A DNA stretch of 40,527 nt from positions 1 to 40,527 of the forward strand of contig DAOOUW010000018.1 of the NCBI GenBank assembly GCA_035390885.1, given 5' to 3'. The translations under genes were made by a program, and so were the position numbers. This document shows, piece by piece, positions 25,289 through 34,379 of this stretch (positions are counted from its first letter, which is position 1; each line of letters starts with the position of its first letter). The notes below the pieces were generated by a model that was not told the origin of the DNA, ran no database searches, and saw only the letters and a program-made list of their open reading frames with translations. This DNA comes from JAOAFT01 sp035390885. GTDB lineage: Bacteria; Bacteroidota; Ignavibacteria; UBA10030.

Positions 25289-25759
25289 TCAACTTTCGGT
25301 AAAGGTTTCTTCTTCTTTTCTGAAAATCTCTAATACTTCCTGCGGCGTTTTGGCTTCGAGGAGCTGTTTGCGGAAGTCTTCTTTATTCATCAAACGTGAA
25401 ATCCGACTCAATAATTTAATGTGCGGTCCGACCATATTTTCTCTTCCGACGAGGAGAAAAACCAAACGAACTGGTTGGTCATCGAGAGATTGGTAATCGA
25501 TTGGCTGTTCGGTTATTGCAAATGCAGCAACGATATCGCTCACAGCGTCTGTCTTTCCATGCGGAACAGCAAAACCCGAACCTACGCCTGTGGACATGAC
25601 TTTTTCACGTTCAAAAATTGCCTGGCGGACTTTTTCTTTATTGAGAACTTTTGGTTTGATTGCCACAAGTTCAATCATTCCATTGATAATTTCTTCCTTT
25701 GTAGAGCCAGGCAGTCCAACGCGGACAACATCTTCGGTTAGTATATCAGTAATCTTCAT
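25289..25759 (-). CDS. PTS EIIA-like protein (PtsN/fructose-type)
   Basis: A 156-residue single EIIA domain of the mannitol/fructose/nitrogen class. The phospho-acceptor His67 lies in SGFAVPHGKTDAV and the second conserved His113 in MVGPHIKLLSRIS. No EIIB or EIIC domain is fused or adjacent, so a regulatory PtsN-like role is more likely than sugar transport; the phosphate donor and target are unknown. A Shine-Dalgarno GGAG lies 6 bases before the ATG. It sits between hisS and the sugar-nucleotide fusion gene on the same strand, with a 42-base gap to hisS. Confidence 0.88.
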   Translation of the reverse strand: MKITDILTEDVVRVGLPGSTKEEIINGMIELVAIKPKVLNKEKVRQAIFEREKVMSTGVGSGFAVPHGKTDAVSDIVAAFAITEQPIDYQSLDDQPVRLVFLLVGRENMVGPHIKLLSRISRLMNKEDFRKQLLEAKTPQEVLEIFRKEEETFTES

Positions 25760-25783
25760 AAAATTCTCCGGTCTATTTCCAAA

Positions 25784-25815
25784 GCGATTTTATCTATAAA
25801 GCAATATAAAATCGC
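25784..25815 (-). other. Inverted repeat in the 5' leader of the EIIA-like gene
   Basis: Ten-base arms GCGATTTTAT (25784-25793) and ATAAAATCGC (25806-25815) flank a 12-base loop in the 94-base gap between the fusion gene and the EIIA-like gene. A run of seven U on the minus strand lies just before the stem rather than after it, so it is not a standard terminator for either gene. It may be a leader hairpin. Confidence 0.4.
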
Positions 25816-25853
25816 AGAAAAAAACCGTAAATACAAATAGCGAGAGCTTGCTT

Positions 25854-28367
25854 TTACTGCCGTTCAGTCCATTTTTTAATTTTGAGTTCATATTCGTCGG
25901 CAAGCCGTTTTGCAACATCAGCATTTGCCGATTCTGTAAGAATATTGAAAAATGGCCGTGAACGGTTTGGAAAGAGGCAGAGACTTGTGTACTGGTCTGC
26001 CGGTGGTAGATAAATTTTTATTCCATCCAGAAGAATACGTTCGAATGATTCTGTTTCTTTCATCAATTTACGCATTACCTGACCCTTGAAATGCCATGGG
26101 CAAGGAATTTTTTTCTTCACAAGATAAAGCCGCGGCGTTTCATCATCGAGCTCGCCAATCGATTTTCCTGTCCGCGCAATACACTCAAGGAGTTTAGCGA
26201 CCGAATACATTCCGTCGGAGGCAAAGAGAAATTCATTGAAAATAAATCCACCGCGATTACTTGCAACAAACCTGCATTCTTTATCCGCTGCCGCTTCCAT
26301 CAAGGCAAGGTGATTGTCGCGAGTTTTAAGCACTTTGATATTATGTTCTTGAGCTACAATGTCAACTTCGCTCGATGCTGTAATTGGTACAGCAGCTTTT
26401 GTAAGATTTTTATCGCTCATTGCCATAAACTTTAGGAAGAGAGCCGGCATTCGTTCGCCAATGATAATCTTCCCGCGTTCATCAACGACAAATATTTTTT
26501 CCGCTCCGACATCGAGCATACAACCCAAATCGTATCGAAGAGAAGTAATCACGTATGAAAGTTGTCTCAGGCTCTCATTGAATTCTTCTTTGGAGCGAGT
26601 GAGTTTACGATTATCGAGGTACGCATTGAGAGCGACAACCTGGACATTGAGATTTCCAAGGATGTATGGGAAGATGGTTGATGCAATTCCGTTAGCGTAA
26701 TCGATCACCAGTTTTAATTTTGCCTGACGGATTGTGTCAATATCGAGAGTGGCAAGGAATCGTTCGACGTAGCTTTCATTTGTACGTTCGGGAAAAGAAA
26801 TCGAACCGACATTATCGAAGTGTGCGCGTGAAAAATCTTCGCCAAAGAATAACCGTTCAACGGATTTTGATTTTCCAGCCGGGAGATCGCGTCCATGAGC
26901 GTCAAAGAAAATAATATCCGTATAATTGCGATCGAAGGGAGACTTCCGTACGTGAATGCCGCCGGTTTCTTTTCCACTTCTGAGCTCATGGCGCATAATT
27001 GGAATCGAAGTTGCGCGCATATCAATACAATTGACGCCGGCAGACATCAGTCCGCTGATAATTGCACGGTTCAACATGCGAGAAACATTATCGGAATCGC
27101 GGCCGGTAACGACGGATGAACCAGCGCCAACAAGAGCGCCAAATGCAGCGCCAATTTTTGCGCCAAACTCAGGATTCATTTCAACATTCGATAACCCAGT
27201 AATGCGAGAGTCGGTAACAAAAAGTTCTCGGAGCCAGCGATCTTCCCAAACCATGCTCCGCGTTACTATCGAACCATCTTCAATTGTTTTTTCGGGCCAT
27301 ATTTTAATATTGGCAAGGAGCTTGCTCTTTTTCCCGATATAACACGAATCGCTCACGAAAACATTCTCAGCAATAATTGCTTCATCGCCTACAGCGCATT
27401 TATTTCCGACAACTGCTTGCGAGAGTTCTGCCCGTGTTCCAATAATAACGTTTTGCCACACAATGCTGTTCGAGACAATGCCACCTTCCCGAATCTCACA
27501 ATTGTCGCCAATAACAGAATTACTAATGATGGCTCCTTTTGCAATGCGACAGTTCTTGCCAATGATATTAAAACCCGTAATATTCTTTGTGTCCGTGTCT
27601 ATGACTGTCGAGTCGCCGACAATTGCATGTTTGGATTTTGTACCATCGATTGCCACCTTAATAACACCTCGCAGAATATCGAAGTGCGCATCCTGATATT
27701 CGTGCAAGCTTCCAATATCTTTCCAATATCCATCAGCGATATAGCCGTATAATCCCAAATGTTGCTCTAACAACAGCGGAAATAAATTTTTGCTAAAATC
27801 GAATTCTTGTTTTTCTGGAATGAGGTCGAGCAATTCCGGTTCTAGAATATAAATGCCTGTATTGATTGTGTCGCTGAATACTTCTCCCCACGACGGTTTT
27901 TCAAGAAAGCGGGTAATCTTTCCATCGTCATCCGTCATCACAACGCCGAACTGAAGAGGATTGGTGTGGTGAGTCAGGAGCAAAGTTGCCTTAGCTTGTT
28001 TCTTTTCATGAAATTTGAGCGCGGCAGAAAGATTAAAATCCGTCAGCACGTCGCCGCTAATAACGAGGAATCGAGTATCGAGAAAATCTTTTACATTGCG
28101 AACACTGCCGGCGGTGCCGTAGTCAGCTTCTGCACGGCGATACTGCATCGATACGCCAAATTTACTCCCATCGCCAAAATATGACGTAATCATATCAGGT
28201 TGATAGAATAATGTGCACATAATATCAGTGATACCATGCGCTTTAAGAAGCGCGACGATGTGTTCCATCATCGGTTTGTTTGCAACTGGAACCATAGGTT
28301 TTGGAAGGTTACTCGTGAGCGGTCGTAACCGAGTTCCGAAGCCTCCAGCCATAATTACAGCTTTCAT
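25854..28367 (-). CDS. Fused sugar-1-phosphate nucleotidyltransferase / phosphomannomutase-like protein
   Basis: An 837-residue three-part protein. Residues 1-235 are a nucleotidyltransferase with GGFGTRLRPLT at 8-18, Lys23 and GDVLTDF at 105-111, the mannose-1-phosphate guanylyltransferase/NDP-sugar pyrophosphorylase type. Residues about 245-385 are left-handed beta-helix hexapeptides (NSVIGDNCEI, NKCAVGDEAIIAENV). Residues about 385-837 follow the phosphohexomutase fold, but the key loops are not kept. The TASHNP serine loop reads HVRKSPFD (472-479), the DGDADR metal loop reads DVGAEK (619-624), and the sugar loop GGExSGH reads SNRGGFI (703-709). The mutase half is therefore probably inactive, perhaps regulatory. 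The substrate (Man-1-P, Glc-1-P or another) cannot be fixed from sequence alone. GGGAG precedes the ATG. Confidence 0.88.
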   Translation of the reverse strand: MKAVIMAGGFGTRLRPLTSNLPKPMVPVANKPMMEHIVALLKAHGITDIMCTLFYQPDMITSYFGDGSKFGVSMQYRRAEADYGTAGSVRNVKDFLDTRFLVISGDVLTDFNLSAALKFHEKKQAKATLLLTHHTNPLQFGVVMTDDDGKITRFLEKPSWGEVFSDTINTGIYILEPELLDLIPEKQEFDFSKNLFPLLLEQHLGLYGYIADGYWKDIGSLHEYQDAHFDILRGVIKVAIDGTKSKHAIVGDSTVIDTDTKNITGFNIIGKNCRIAKGAIISNSVIGDNCEIREGGIVSNSIVWQNVIIGTRAELSQAVVGNKCAVGDEAIIAENVFVSDSCYIGKKSKLLANIKIWPEKTIEDGSIVTRSMVWEDRWLRELFVTDSRITGLSNVEMNPEFGAKIGAAFGALVGAGSSVVTGRDSDNVSRMLNRAIISGLMSAGVNCIDMRATSIPIMRHELRSGKETGGIHVRKSPFDRNYTDIIFFDAHGRDLPAGKSKSVERLFFGEDFSRAHFDNVGSISFPERTNESYVERFLATLDIDTIRQAKLKLVIDYANGIASTIFPYILGNLNVQVVALNAYLDNRKLTRSKEEFNESLRQLSYVITSLRYDLGCMLDVGAEKIFVVDERGKIIIGERMPALFLKFMAMSDKNLTKAAVPITASSEVDIVAQEHNIKVLKTRDNHLALMEAAADKECRFVASNRGGFIFNEFLFASDGMYSVAKLLECIARTGKSIGELDDETPRLYLVKKKIPCPWHFKGQVMRKLMKETESFERILLDGIKIYLPPADQYTSLCLFPNRSRPFFNILTESANADVAKRLADEYELKIKKWTERQ

Positions 28368-28557
28368 AGTATTCAGCTCCCTTCTGGTTGGTCTTAAGAG
28401 AGATTGTAATACACGCCCTTTTTTGAAAAAATATAGAAAAAATTTCGAGAGAGCAAGTAAAAGCTAATTCTTTTTACAAAAAATGCAAAACTAAATTACT
28501 CTCGTAAAAATTTTCTGATCGCAAAAAAATACAAAGACATCGTGTTAATAAAAATTA

Positions 28558-29478
28558 CTAACGTCTTCTATTCAGAAGAATAATTGTTTCTTTTGTAAAC
28601 TCGAATGCCATCTTCAAAGAGTGCGGAGATACATAGTTTGACCGATCGAGAGGCGTGTGGATAAATGTAAATACTCTTGGAGCGTTTATTGAATCTTTCA
28701 GTCCACCATCCTTTGCATACGAAGCAAGTTTATCGCCGTCTCCTTCTGGCACAACAGAGATTGAGATATTTTCTAATCCAACTGAAGCAAATGGTACATA
28801 ATCCGATAGAGGATAATTTGCACGTTCGACGTAATGATATGGCAAAGCGCGCATTGCTTCCCGAAGAATGGGCATAAGAAGAACATCATCGCCTCCTCCG
28901 ACCGGACCAATATACACTTCATTACCAGAGCCGACCACATCAAGGTTAAGAAGAGCAATGTGTTTTGCAGCAATTGCGAATTGCTTGATGTAATTGATGG
29001 AGCCAAATAAGCCATTCTCTTTCTGATCGAAGAAACACACTTCGAGAGAATGTTTCATATCCTGATCTTTAAAATAGTTAAGTAGGGCAAGAGCCACTGC
29101 AACGCCGCTTCCATTGTCATTGGCTCCCGGAGAATTTTTAGCGACATCGTAATGAGCGCTTACAATAATTTTTTTGAAATCAGTTCCGATGTGAGCGATA
29201 ATATTTTGACCAGAGTACGTCAATGTATCTCTTTTGCCGAGCGAGTCTGGTTTGGTGATAACGATTTCAGTAAACGGAGCTACAGCGTACCCAACTCCCA
29301 TTTGCTGCAATTGACTGATGATAAATTCACGACGCTGCTGAACATCGCTTCCTTCGATGCCAAGAACATAGCCATAGAGTTCTTCGGTAATGGAGAGATT
29401 TTGCTGTGCTAATGCTGTTGTAAAGAAACAAGTTGCAAAGAATAGAACAAGGGAAAGTTTGAATCGTGCAGATTTCAT
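28558..29478 (-). CDS. Exported M28-family zinc metallopeptidase-like protein
   Basis: A 306-residue protein with a signal peptide (KLSLVLFFATCFFTTALAQQ). The M28 aminopeptidase fold shows zinc ligands His109 and Asp111-region (SAHYD), Asp121 (GANDNGSG), Glu154 (FFDQKENGLFGS), Asp180 (LLNLDVVG) and His274 (FIHTPLDRS). In active M28 enzymes the Glu pair EE supplies the general base and a ligand; here the first position is Lys153, so activity may be lost or altered. A further usual His in SDHxPF is Tyr (SDYVPF). It follows the sensor kinase by 11 bases and is probably co-transcribed with it. Location is likely periplasm or cell surface. Confidence 0.85.
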   Translation of the reverse strand: MKSARFKLSLVLFFATCFFTTALAQQNLSITEELYGYVLGIEGSDVQQRREFIISQLQQMGVGYAVAPFTEIVITKPDSLGKRDTLTYSGQNIIAHIGTDFKKIIVSAHYDVAKNSPGANDNGSGVAVALALLNYFKDQDMKHSLEVCFFDQKENGLFGSINYIKQFAIAAKHIALLNLDVVGSGNEVYIGPVGGGDDVLLMPILREAMRALPYHYVERANYPLSDYVPFASVGLENISISVVPEGDGDKLASYAKDGGLKDSINAPRVFTFIHTPLDRSNYVSPHSLKMAFEFTKETIILLNRRR

Positions 29479-29489
29479 AGCCTTATTCC

Positions 29490-30740
29490 TTATTTATGTA
29501 ATTTGATACGAAATGTAGTGGAAAATCCTGGCGCATTTTCTCTAAGAGTTAATTTTCCGTGATGGTATGTTTCTACAATTCGTTTTGCGAGACTTAAACC
29601 GAGTCCCCATCCACGTCTCTTTGTAGAAAAGCCAGGCTTGAAAACGTCTTTTCGATGTTTTGGTTCGATGCCTTTTCCAGTATCGGATATATCGATGACG
29701 ACAAAATGACGTTCTTCGGAAACAGTAAAGCGAATGATTCCTGGCGCTGTTTCAATTGCATCGAGAGCATTCTTTGTGAGATTTTCAATAACCCATTCAA
29801 ACAAATCCCCATTGATAAGAGCGAATGCTGATGAAGCGCCGTCGAATTGTAATTGAATGCCTTGAGTCTCGTCTTCGAATCGCTTTAGGTGTGGAATCCG
29901 ACGTTCGAAATAAGTAATGACAGTATGGATAATCTCGCACACATCTTCCCGCTGAAGTTCAGATTTGGCGCCAATCTTCGAGAACCTGCCCGCAATTTTT
30001 TGCAATCGCTGTATGTCGTTCTCCATCTCGGAAAGAGTTGATACAATTGCCGGATTATCGGAGGCTTGTTCCTTCAGTACATCGAGCCATCCTAAAAGTC
30101 CTGAAATTGGCGTGCCGAGTTGATGAGCTGTTTCTCGCGCCATTCCTACCCAGATGTTGCTCTGCTCGCTTCGTTTTACATAACTGAAACTGATGTATGC
30201 AATGAGGAGAAAAATTGCAGCGACGCCGAGTTCAATGTAGGGCAGCCAGCGTAATGTTGTTACTATCGAGGATTCACCAAAGTGTACATAACTAAGCACA
30301 ATAGTATCCTGATACGCTACTTTCAAGGGAGGATGAATCGCATCGAATTCTTTTAAGAGATTTTTGAGATAAGCGTGCTGCTGTTCTTTTGAGAGCGCTG
30401 GATCGAGTTGGATGTTCCGAGTGTTTGAGGAGTATGGCTCAAGCGGTTCATGAGCAGGATCAGTGAGTATTAGCGGGAAGTCAATTGTTTTTAAAACTTC
30501 AGTAAAGATAAAACTATATTCGCCATCATTGGATTTGCCATTAATGATATACTCGAGCGAGCGAGCATAGAGATCGGCAACCTCGTGTTCTTTTTGACTC
30601 AATTGCTGCACCAACTGATGTGTGTACCAAAGCAGAGTTCCAACGATGATGAAGGCGAGGACGAGGAGCACAATCTTTAACTTCCCTGATGGAGGAATTG
30701 TTACGACTGTTCCTGGTTTTGTCGCTGCTGAATTTTTCAT
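29490..30740 (-). CDS. Membrane-bound sensor histidine kinase
   Basis: A 416-residue kinase with transmembrane helix 1 at about 21-40, a periplasmic sensor region of about 125 residues without a family I can name, and helix 2 at about 167-187. The H-box is ARETAHQLGTPISGLLGWLD with phospho-accepting His206, N-box ENLTKNALDA (319-328), G1 DTGKGIEP (353-360) and G2 GWGLGLSLAKRIVE. There is no HAMP domain and no receiver domain, and no response regulator gene is adjacent, so it is an orphan here. I chose ATG 30740, 7 bases after purA, over a TTG at 30785 that lies inside purA. Confidence 0.9.
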   Translation of the reverse strand: MKNSAATKPGTVVTIPPSGKLKIVLLVLAFIIVGTLLWYTHQLVQQLSQKEHEVADLYARSLEYIINGKSNDGEYSFIFTEVLKTIDFPLILTDPAHEPLEPYSSNTRNIQLDPALSKEQQHAYLKNLLKEFDAIHPPLKVAYQDTIVLSYVHFGESSIVTTLRWLPYIELGVAAIFLLIAYISFSYVKRSEQSNIWVGMARETAHQLGTPISGLLGWLDVLKEQASDNPAIVSTLSEMENDIQRLQKIAGRFSKIGAKSELQREDVCEIIHTVITYFERRIPHLKRFEDETQGIQLQFDGASSAFALINGDLFEWVIENLTKNALDAIETAPGIIRFTVSEERHFVVIDISDTGKGIEPKHRKDVFKPGFSTKRRGWGLGLSLAKRIVETYHHGKLTLRENAPGFSTTFRIKLHK

Positions 30741-30747
30741 GCGCGTA

Positions 30748-32037
30748 CTATCGTACAATGAGTGTTTGATCCCGACGCGCTCCAACCGAAACCATCCACA
30801 GCTTTGCTCCTATCATCTTGCTCAGCGCTTCGAGATATTGTTTTGCTTCCTTGGGAAGTTTACTATACGATCGAACATCGGAGGTTTGAGTTTTCCATCC
30901 TTTGAAGGTACGATACACTGGCTCGACCTGCTCGAGCCTTTGCGAATCGGTTGGGAAATGTGTGAGCTTTTTATTCCCAATTTTATATCCGATGCATACT
31001 TTGAGCTCGTCAAGTTCATCGAGTACATCGAGCTTGGTAACTGCAATTTTCTCAATGCCGTTTACGCGTACCGAATACTGAAGACTGAAAAGATCAAGCC
31101 ATCCGCATCGACGAGGTCGTCCAGTTGTTGAACCGTATTCGCCGCCTTTTGTGCGAAGGAATTCTCCAAATTCATTTTCCTGTTCAGTTGGAAATGGTCC
31201 ATTCCCAACTCGCGTGCTATATGCTTTCACAACGCCAATGATGGAAGTAACCGCTGTCGGAGGAATTCCTAATCCTGTGCAAGCTCCGCCGCTTGTTGGA
31301 TTTGATGAGGTAACGTACGGATAGGTGCCGAAATCAACATCGAGAAGCGCACCCTGCGCTCCTTCGGCAAGAATTACTTTTTTCTTCTTTAGCGCATTAT
31401 TAAGGAATGCAGAAGTATCTTTGACGTATGGATCGATTTTTTTATCGAAGTCGAGATACTCCTGAATAATAGCATCGACATCGAGTATTTTGGTATGGTA
31501 AACTTTACTAAGGAGTTCATTGCTTGCTTCGATATTTCGCTTCAACTTTTTGCAGAGAATATCACGGTCGAGTAAATCGACGACACGAATTCCTGTGCGC
31601 ATATACTTATCGATATACGCTGGACCAATTCCGCGTCCGGTTGTTCCGATTTTTTCGTTTCCTTGCTCACGGGCGGTATCAAGATACTTGTGGTATGGCA
31701 TAATGAGATGAGCATTGTGACTGATAAAGAGTCGCCCCTCGACCTTGATACCAGATTTCTTTAGCTGTTCGATCTCAGACATCAACGCTACCGGGTCAAG
31801 CACAACTCCGTTTCCGATAACACAAGTAACATGAGGATGAAAAATTCCCGATGGAATAAGATGAAGCACATATTCAGTATCTGGTTTTCCGTTTTTACCG
31901 GGAATCACAACAGTGTGCCCTGCATTTGCGCCGCCTTGGTAGCGGGCAACGATATCTACATTTTCACTTAAGTGATCGACAATTTTGCCTTTTCCTTCAT
32001 CGCCCCATTGAGCGCCAACAATAATTTGTACTGACAC
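30748..32037 (-). CDS. purA: Adenylosuccinate synthetase
   Basis: Catalyses IMP + aspartate + GTP to adenylosuccinate, the first committed step from IMP to AMP. The 429-residue product starts VQIIVGAQWGDEGKGKIVDHL with the catalytic Asp and P-loop, and continues with YQGGANAGHTVV, IGTTGRGIGPAYIDKYMRTG, EGAQGALLDVDFGTYPYVTS and STTGRPRRCGWLDL. Length is normal. The start is GTG at 32037 with AAGAGG about 10 bases upstream. It heads a three-gene run with the sensor kinase and the M28 protein, which have no obvious link to purine synthesis. Confidence 0.96.
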   Translation of the reverse strand: MSVQIIVGAQWGDEGKGKIVDHLSENVDIVARYQGGANAGHTVVIPGKNGKPDTEYVLHLIPSGIFHPHVTCVIGNGVVLDPVALMSEIEQLKKSGIKVEGRLFISHNAHLIMPYHKYLDTAREQGNEKIGTTGRGIGPAYIDKYMRTGIRVVDLLDRDILCKKLKRNIEASNELLSKVYHTKILDVDAIIQEYLDFDKKIDPYVKDTSAFLNNALKKKKVILAEGAQGALLDVDFGTYPYVTSSNPTSGGACTGLGIPPTAVTSIIGVVKAYSTRVGNGPFPTEQENEFGEFLRTKGGEYGSTTGRPRRCGWLDLFSLQYSVRVNGIEKIAVTKLDVLDELDELKVCIGYKIGNKKLTHFPTDSQRLEQVEPVYRTFKGWKTQTSDVRSYSKLPKEAKQYLEALSKMIGAKLWMVSVGARRDQTLIVR

Positions 32038-32167
32038 GATTCTTTTTCCTCTTTCTTTGCTAGTGATATTAAATTGCAGTCAAGTATTAAATTATGAGCT
32101 TGTTTTGATTCAGCTCCTTAATTTATTTAATTATTTTTCCTACGAATAACAAGAGCGCAACCAGTGT

Positions 32168-32206
32168 ACAAAAAAAAGCCAACCCATAAACAAAAGAGTT
32201 GGCTTT
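32168..32206 (-). terminator. Intrinsic terminator for the type IX secreted protein gene
   Basis: On the minus strand AAAGCCAAC (from 32206) pairs with GTTGGCTTT over nine bases around a 14-base loop and is followed by a run of U (eight A on the plus strand at 32170-32177). It lies about 30 bases past the stop at 32236 and upstream of purA. Confidence 0.88.
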
Positions 32207-32235
32207 GTATCATTCTAAATACTATTCTGGATATT

Positions 32236-33732
32236 TTACTTTAGAAGAAGAAGTTTATGGGTTTGAGTCAACTTACCAAATTGAAGCCTGCAGTAGTACA
32301 CACCGCTTTGAAGATGTGCACCGTCGAGCGTTACCTCGTGCGAGCCTGCAGTGTAAAAGCTCTCAGCAATAGTCATAATTTCTCTTCCAAGCACATCATA
32401 TAACTTTAGAGATGCTTTTCCTGCTGAAGGAAGTGAAAACCAAATTTTTGTAGTTGGATTAAACGGATTGGGATAATTTTGGACCACAAGAGCTTCTTGA
32501 GGAGAGTTAGTTCTGCCATTATCAACCGAGGAAGGAGGTGGAGTTGGAATGGTAAGAGTACGGTACCAAATTTCATCATGTCCTGTTATTGTATCAACCC
32601 ATGCAACTGCCATCGTTGTTTCGTCAATAATACGTATGTCGAAACCAGTTCCAGACCACCCAGTAACTGTATTTTCAACTGGATTGATACGAACTGAGTC
32701 AGACCATGCGCGGGCGTCGTTGCTTGTTTTTACATAGAGATTTGCATCAGGATATTGAGTCAGCACAATCGTTCCGCCTGGAGTCAGTGCAATCTTAGAG
32801 TTTCCTTCAGGGAGCGTATTAACAATAGACCAATGCGCGCCAAAATCTGTCGAGCGATAGAGCCGTGTACCATACATATCCATCGGTGGCTCTTCTTCGA
32901 TTGGAGGTTCTCCCTCGCCCCAATGCTGTATCATTTGCCAATACTGCGCTTTTGCATAGAGAGAGCCATTCGATAAGCCTACTATCTGAAGATCATAGAA
33001 GTAACTCCAGAATCCCTCGAGACTATCAAACTTCGCCGGCTCGGAAAAAGTATTCCCTTCATCTTGAGATGAAACAAAAAAGAGAGATGAATCTTGCGCA
33101 TAAATTATAAAGAGATGATCCGTACCTTGCACCGGTATAGCAGTAAATGAATAATCTTTTATAATTGAGAGAGTATCTCCCAGTATTCTTCTTCTTCCCA
33201 TAAAAAAAGAGCCATTTGATTTTGAGAAATAAATTCTGTTTGTGTCGATTTGATTTCTCCAGAGTAGATAAGCTGCATTTTCTCCAACTTGCAGGTCTTG
33301 ATTCGTGTATGTCATCATAATTGAATAACCACTTGAAACTGTATCTAGCACCATAGGAGACACCCACTCAGGACCATCAATAGTTTTTGTAGTATATCGT
33401 ACCTCGTAGAGGCCATTCTGAGAATTCGTTTTGTAATCAGTGTATACAATATACACCATTCCGTTTGTGTGAGCTATATCGACGATATCTGGTGCATAGG
33501 CGTTTTGATCCGGACGGATGGGATCTGTAATGGGCGCTGAGGGACCTGACAAAGGAAAACTATAGACGGCAAAATTGGTTGCCAATGTAATCATTGCAGT
33601 GGAGCCTTGTACATCTAATTTGGGCGTTTCAACGGTATATCCGTTCATTGCAGTAACCTGATATGCTTGCCCAAAGAGCAATGAAGGCGCTAAGAGTAAA
33701 AGCGTCAGTAAAAAAATTTTCGCAGTTTTCAT
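32236..33732 (-). CDS. Secreted protein with type IX secretion C-terminal sorting domain
   Basis: A 498-residue exported protein. The start is ATG at 33732, supported by AGGAGA 7 bases upstream and a clean signal peptide (MKTAKIFLLTLLLLAPSLLFGQ); the frame is open to 33768, but that extension is not signal-like. The body has repeated sialidase/BNR-like beta-propeller strands with Asp-box-style pieces (SSQDEGNTFSEPAKF, RSTDFGAHWSIVNTL, KTSNDARAWSDSV). A Pro/Ser linker leads to a C-terminal type A sorting domain with NYPNPFNPTTKIWFSLP, LYDVLGREI, GSHEVTLDG and HKLLLLK. Such domains direct export through the type IX system and surface attachment. The ligand or substrate is unknown. A single-gene transcript is likely, with a strong terminator. 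Confidence 0.88.
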   Translation of the reverse strand: MKTAKIFLLTLLLLAPSLLFGQAYQVTAMNGYTVETPKLDVQGSTAMITLATNFAVYSFPLSGPSAPITDPIRPDQNAYAPDIVDIAHTNGMVYIVYTDYKTNSQNGLYEVRYTTKTIDGPEWVSPMVLDTVSSGYSIMMTYTNQDLQVGENAAYLLWRNQIDTNRIYFSKSNGSFFMGRRRILGDTLSIIKDYSFTAIPVQGTDHLFIIYAQDSSLFFVSSQDEGNTFSEPAKFDSLEGFWSYFYDLQIVGLSNGSLYAKAQYWQMIQHWGEGEPPIEEEPPMDMYGTRLYRSTDFGAHWSIVNTLPEGNSKIALTPGGTIVLTQYPDANLYVKTSNDARAWSDSVRINPVENTVTGWSGTGFDIRIIDETTMAVAWVDTITGHDEIWYRTLTIPTPPPSSVDNGRTNSPQEALVVQNYPNPFNPTTKIWFSLPSAGKASLKLYDVLGREIMTIAESFYTAGSHEVTLDGAHLQSGVYYCRLQFGKLTQTHKLLLLK

Positions 33733-34289
33733 AATAAATCTCCTATTACTATAAGGTGAATAATACATTGTTTGTAAGAAATTAACAGCTATTTTGTCTT
33801 TAAAAGTGTATGATAGATCACATCATTGAGGAAGATAACAAGCTTACCATCTCATCGCTCATTTTCTGCGGCTTGCGGCGTTTGGCAGAATTATCAATCA
33901 AAGGTGAAGATGAGTTTAGTCTTGCATCCGATCGAAAGTATAAACCTATGATTTGCATACAAGCTGATTTTGAAAAGAAACGCTTCAGTATCATTCTATT
34001 TTACCACACTCGCTTTCGTAACGTTCAGTATAACAATTTTGGATGAACAATTTATTTAGAAACGGATAGGGAATCAAATAGTTTCTTAACAAAATATGAG
34101 CGATAATTTGCTATCATTGTCTTCGCGGTGTTTTGCTCTTTTTCGCTAATACTGAAGATGTAAACACTAATGATCGTTTTCCAATTATTATTTTTGTGGA
34201 TTTTAGAAACACAGATATTGTAGATAATCGCGGATAATTTACAATTTTCAAATTCTCCTATTTATCACATTCTAACTCTATAATAATAC
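33733..34289. other. Long gap upstream of groES, with a doubtful small frame
   Basis: No supported gene lies in these 557 bases. A 78-codon plus-strand frame (33810-34046, starting MIDHIIEEDNKLTISSL) has no ribosome site and no resemblance I recognise. It may be chance or a decayed fragment. The rest is AT-rich without clear repeats. Confidence 0.4.
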
Positions 34290-34318
34290 TTGACAAAAAA
34301 GCGAAAAGTCTGTAAATT
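34290..34318 (+). promoter_or_regulatory. Promoter of groES-groEL
   Basis: TTGACA at 34290-34295 is followed after 17 bases by TAAATT (34313-34318), a reasonable -35/-10 pair. The -10 overlaps the CIRCE operator, so HrcA bound there would block RNA polymerase. Bacteroidetes-type promoters can differ from this consensus, so the call is moderate. Confidence 0.6.
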
Positions 34319-34343
34319 AGCACTCGATTTGAAAGAGTGCTAA
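34317..34343. promoter_or_regulatory. CIRCE operator (HrcA binding site)
   Basis: TTAGCACTC, nine bases GATTTGAAA, then GAGTGCTAA form a perfect match to the CIRCE inverted repeat. It lies 36 bases before the groES ATG. HrcA, which represses groE at normal temperature and is itself folded by GroEL, is not in the window. Confidence 0.97.
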
Positions 34344-34379
34344 ACGCATAGTAAATCAATCATTTATGGAGGAAAAGCT

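Noticed and set aside
33810..34046. 78-codon plus-strand gene upstream of groES
   Set aside because: No ribosome binding site, no recognisable domain and an isolated position; kept only as a doubtful frame in the gap description.
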